Assembly (NCBI GenBank): GCA_946479475.1
Contig: CAMLGG010000058.1
Location: 1 to 22,926 of the forward strand
Source: an uncultured Ideonella sp.
GTDB lineage: Bacteria > Pseudomonadota > Gammaproteobacteria > Burkholderiales > Burkholderiaceae
Length of the DNA: 22,926 nt
Direction: 5' to 3'
Each line of letters begins with the position of its first letter. Within the stretch, counting starts at the first letter, position 1. The notes beneath the pieces were generated by a model. That model saw nothing but the letters and a program-made list of their open reading frames with translations. It was not told the DNA's origin and ran no database searches. The position numbers and the translations under genes were made by a program. Positions 22,812 through 22,926 of this stretch are shown one piece after another.

Positions 22812-22926
22812 ATGGCGTTGAACGTCGTCATCATGGCCGCGGGCAAGGGCACCCGCATGCGGTCGGCCACGCCCAAGGTGCTGCACAGGCTGGCTGGCCG
22901 CCCGCTGCTGCAGCACGTGCTGGACC
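22812..22926 (+). CDS. glmU: GlmU N-terminus (gene leaves at the right edge)
   Basis: Only 38 codons are present, reading [18 protein letters not shown] and then [18 protein letters not shown]. The segment [27 protein letters not shown] is the UTP-binding uridylyltransferase motif of the bifunctional N-acetylglucosamine-1-phosphate uridylyltransferase/acetyltransferase, which makes UDP-GlcNAc for cell wall and LPS. GGAG lies 6 bases before the ATG, inside a 10-bp palindrome GGAGATCTCC (22802-22811) that abuts the start codon. Confidence 0.93.
   Translation, partial: MALNVVIMAAGKGTRMRSATPKVLHRLAGRPLLQHVLD

Overview
The window is about 23 kb of dense, high-GC chromosome with short spacers and many translationally coupled gene pairs. 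Gene content (ahcY-tlyA-metF, an OmpW-type protein, a trimeric Omp32-like porin, GbpR-type and GcvA-type LysR regulators, a DUF2917 protein, cca-MidA and ttcA-DUF4136 neighbourhoods) points to a betaproteobacterium of the Burkholderiales, probably in the Rubrivivax/Leptothrix/Methylibium/Ideonella range. This placement is inferred from gene content and base composition, not from a marker-gene comparison. I see no mobile element, tRNA, rRNA or CRISPR array.

Layout. (1) 1-2228: the end of ahcY, then tlyA and metF, a methyl-cycle operon closed by a strong hairpin. (2) 2229-3048: ompW with a long structured leader containing an FNR-like site. (3) 3071-7761, minus strand: a De Ley-Doudoroff type operon transcribed dgoD-dgoK-dgoA-lactonase-lysR. 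It turns galactono-lactone/galactonate into pyruvate and glyceraldehyde 3-phosphate, and a T-N11-A operator lies upstream of dgoD. (4) 7848-8438, minus: 5-formyltetrahydrofolate cyclo-ligase. (5) 8439-9790: a porin behind three palindromes and followed by three hairpins, the last a canonical terminator. (6) 9791-12581: a TfoX-N-like protein overlapping antisense with a DUF2917 gene, a divergent GcvA-like LysR, a glutathione S-transferase and a decayed second GST copy. (7) 12645-16972: soluble lytic transglycosylase, NDUFA9-like epimerase and cca. (8) 16974-18086, minus: MidA/NDUFAF7-like methyltransferase. (9) 18131-21100: a flavoprotein fused in frame to a complete dihydroneopterin aldolase (FolB) domain, then ttcA and a Trp-rich DUF4136 lipoprotein. 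(10) 21260 to the end: a cytochrome bd subunit I homologue with no subunit II beside it, and the start of glmU.

Most of the window is ordinary housekeeping and catabolic DNA. The most unusual items are the oxidoreductase-FolB fusion next to ttcA, the orphan and partly divergent CydA, two homologues of mitochondrial complex I accessory/assembly proteins (NDUFA9 and NDUFAF7) on either side of cca, a perfect 16-bp LacI-type palindrome with no LacI gene nearby, and an internally deleted GST paralogue that keeps an open frame.
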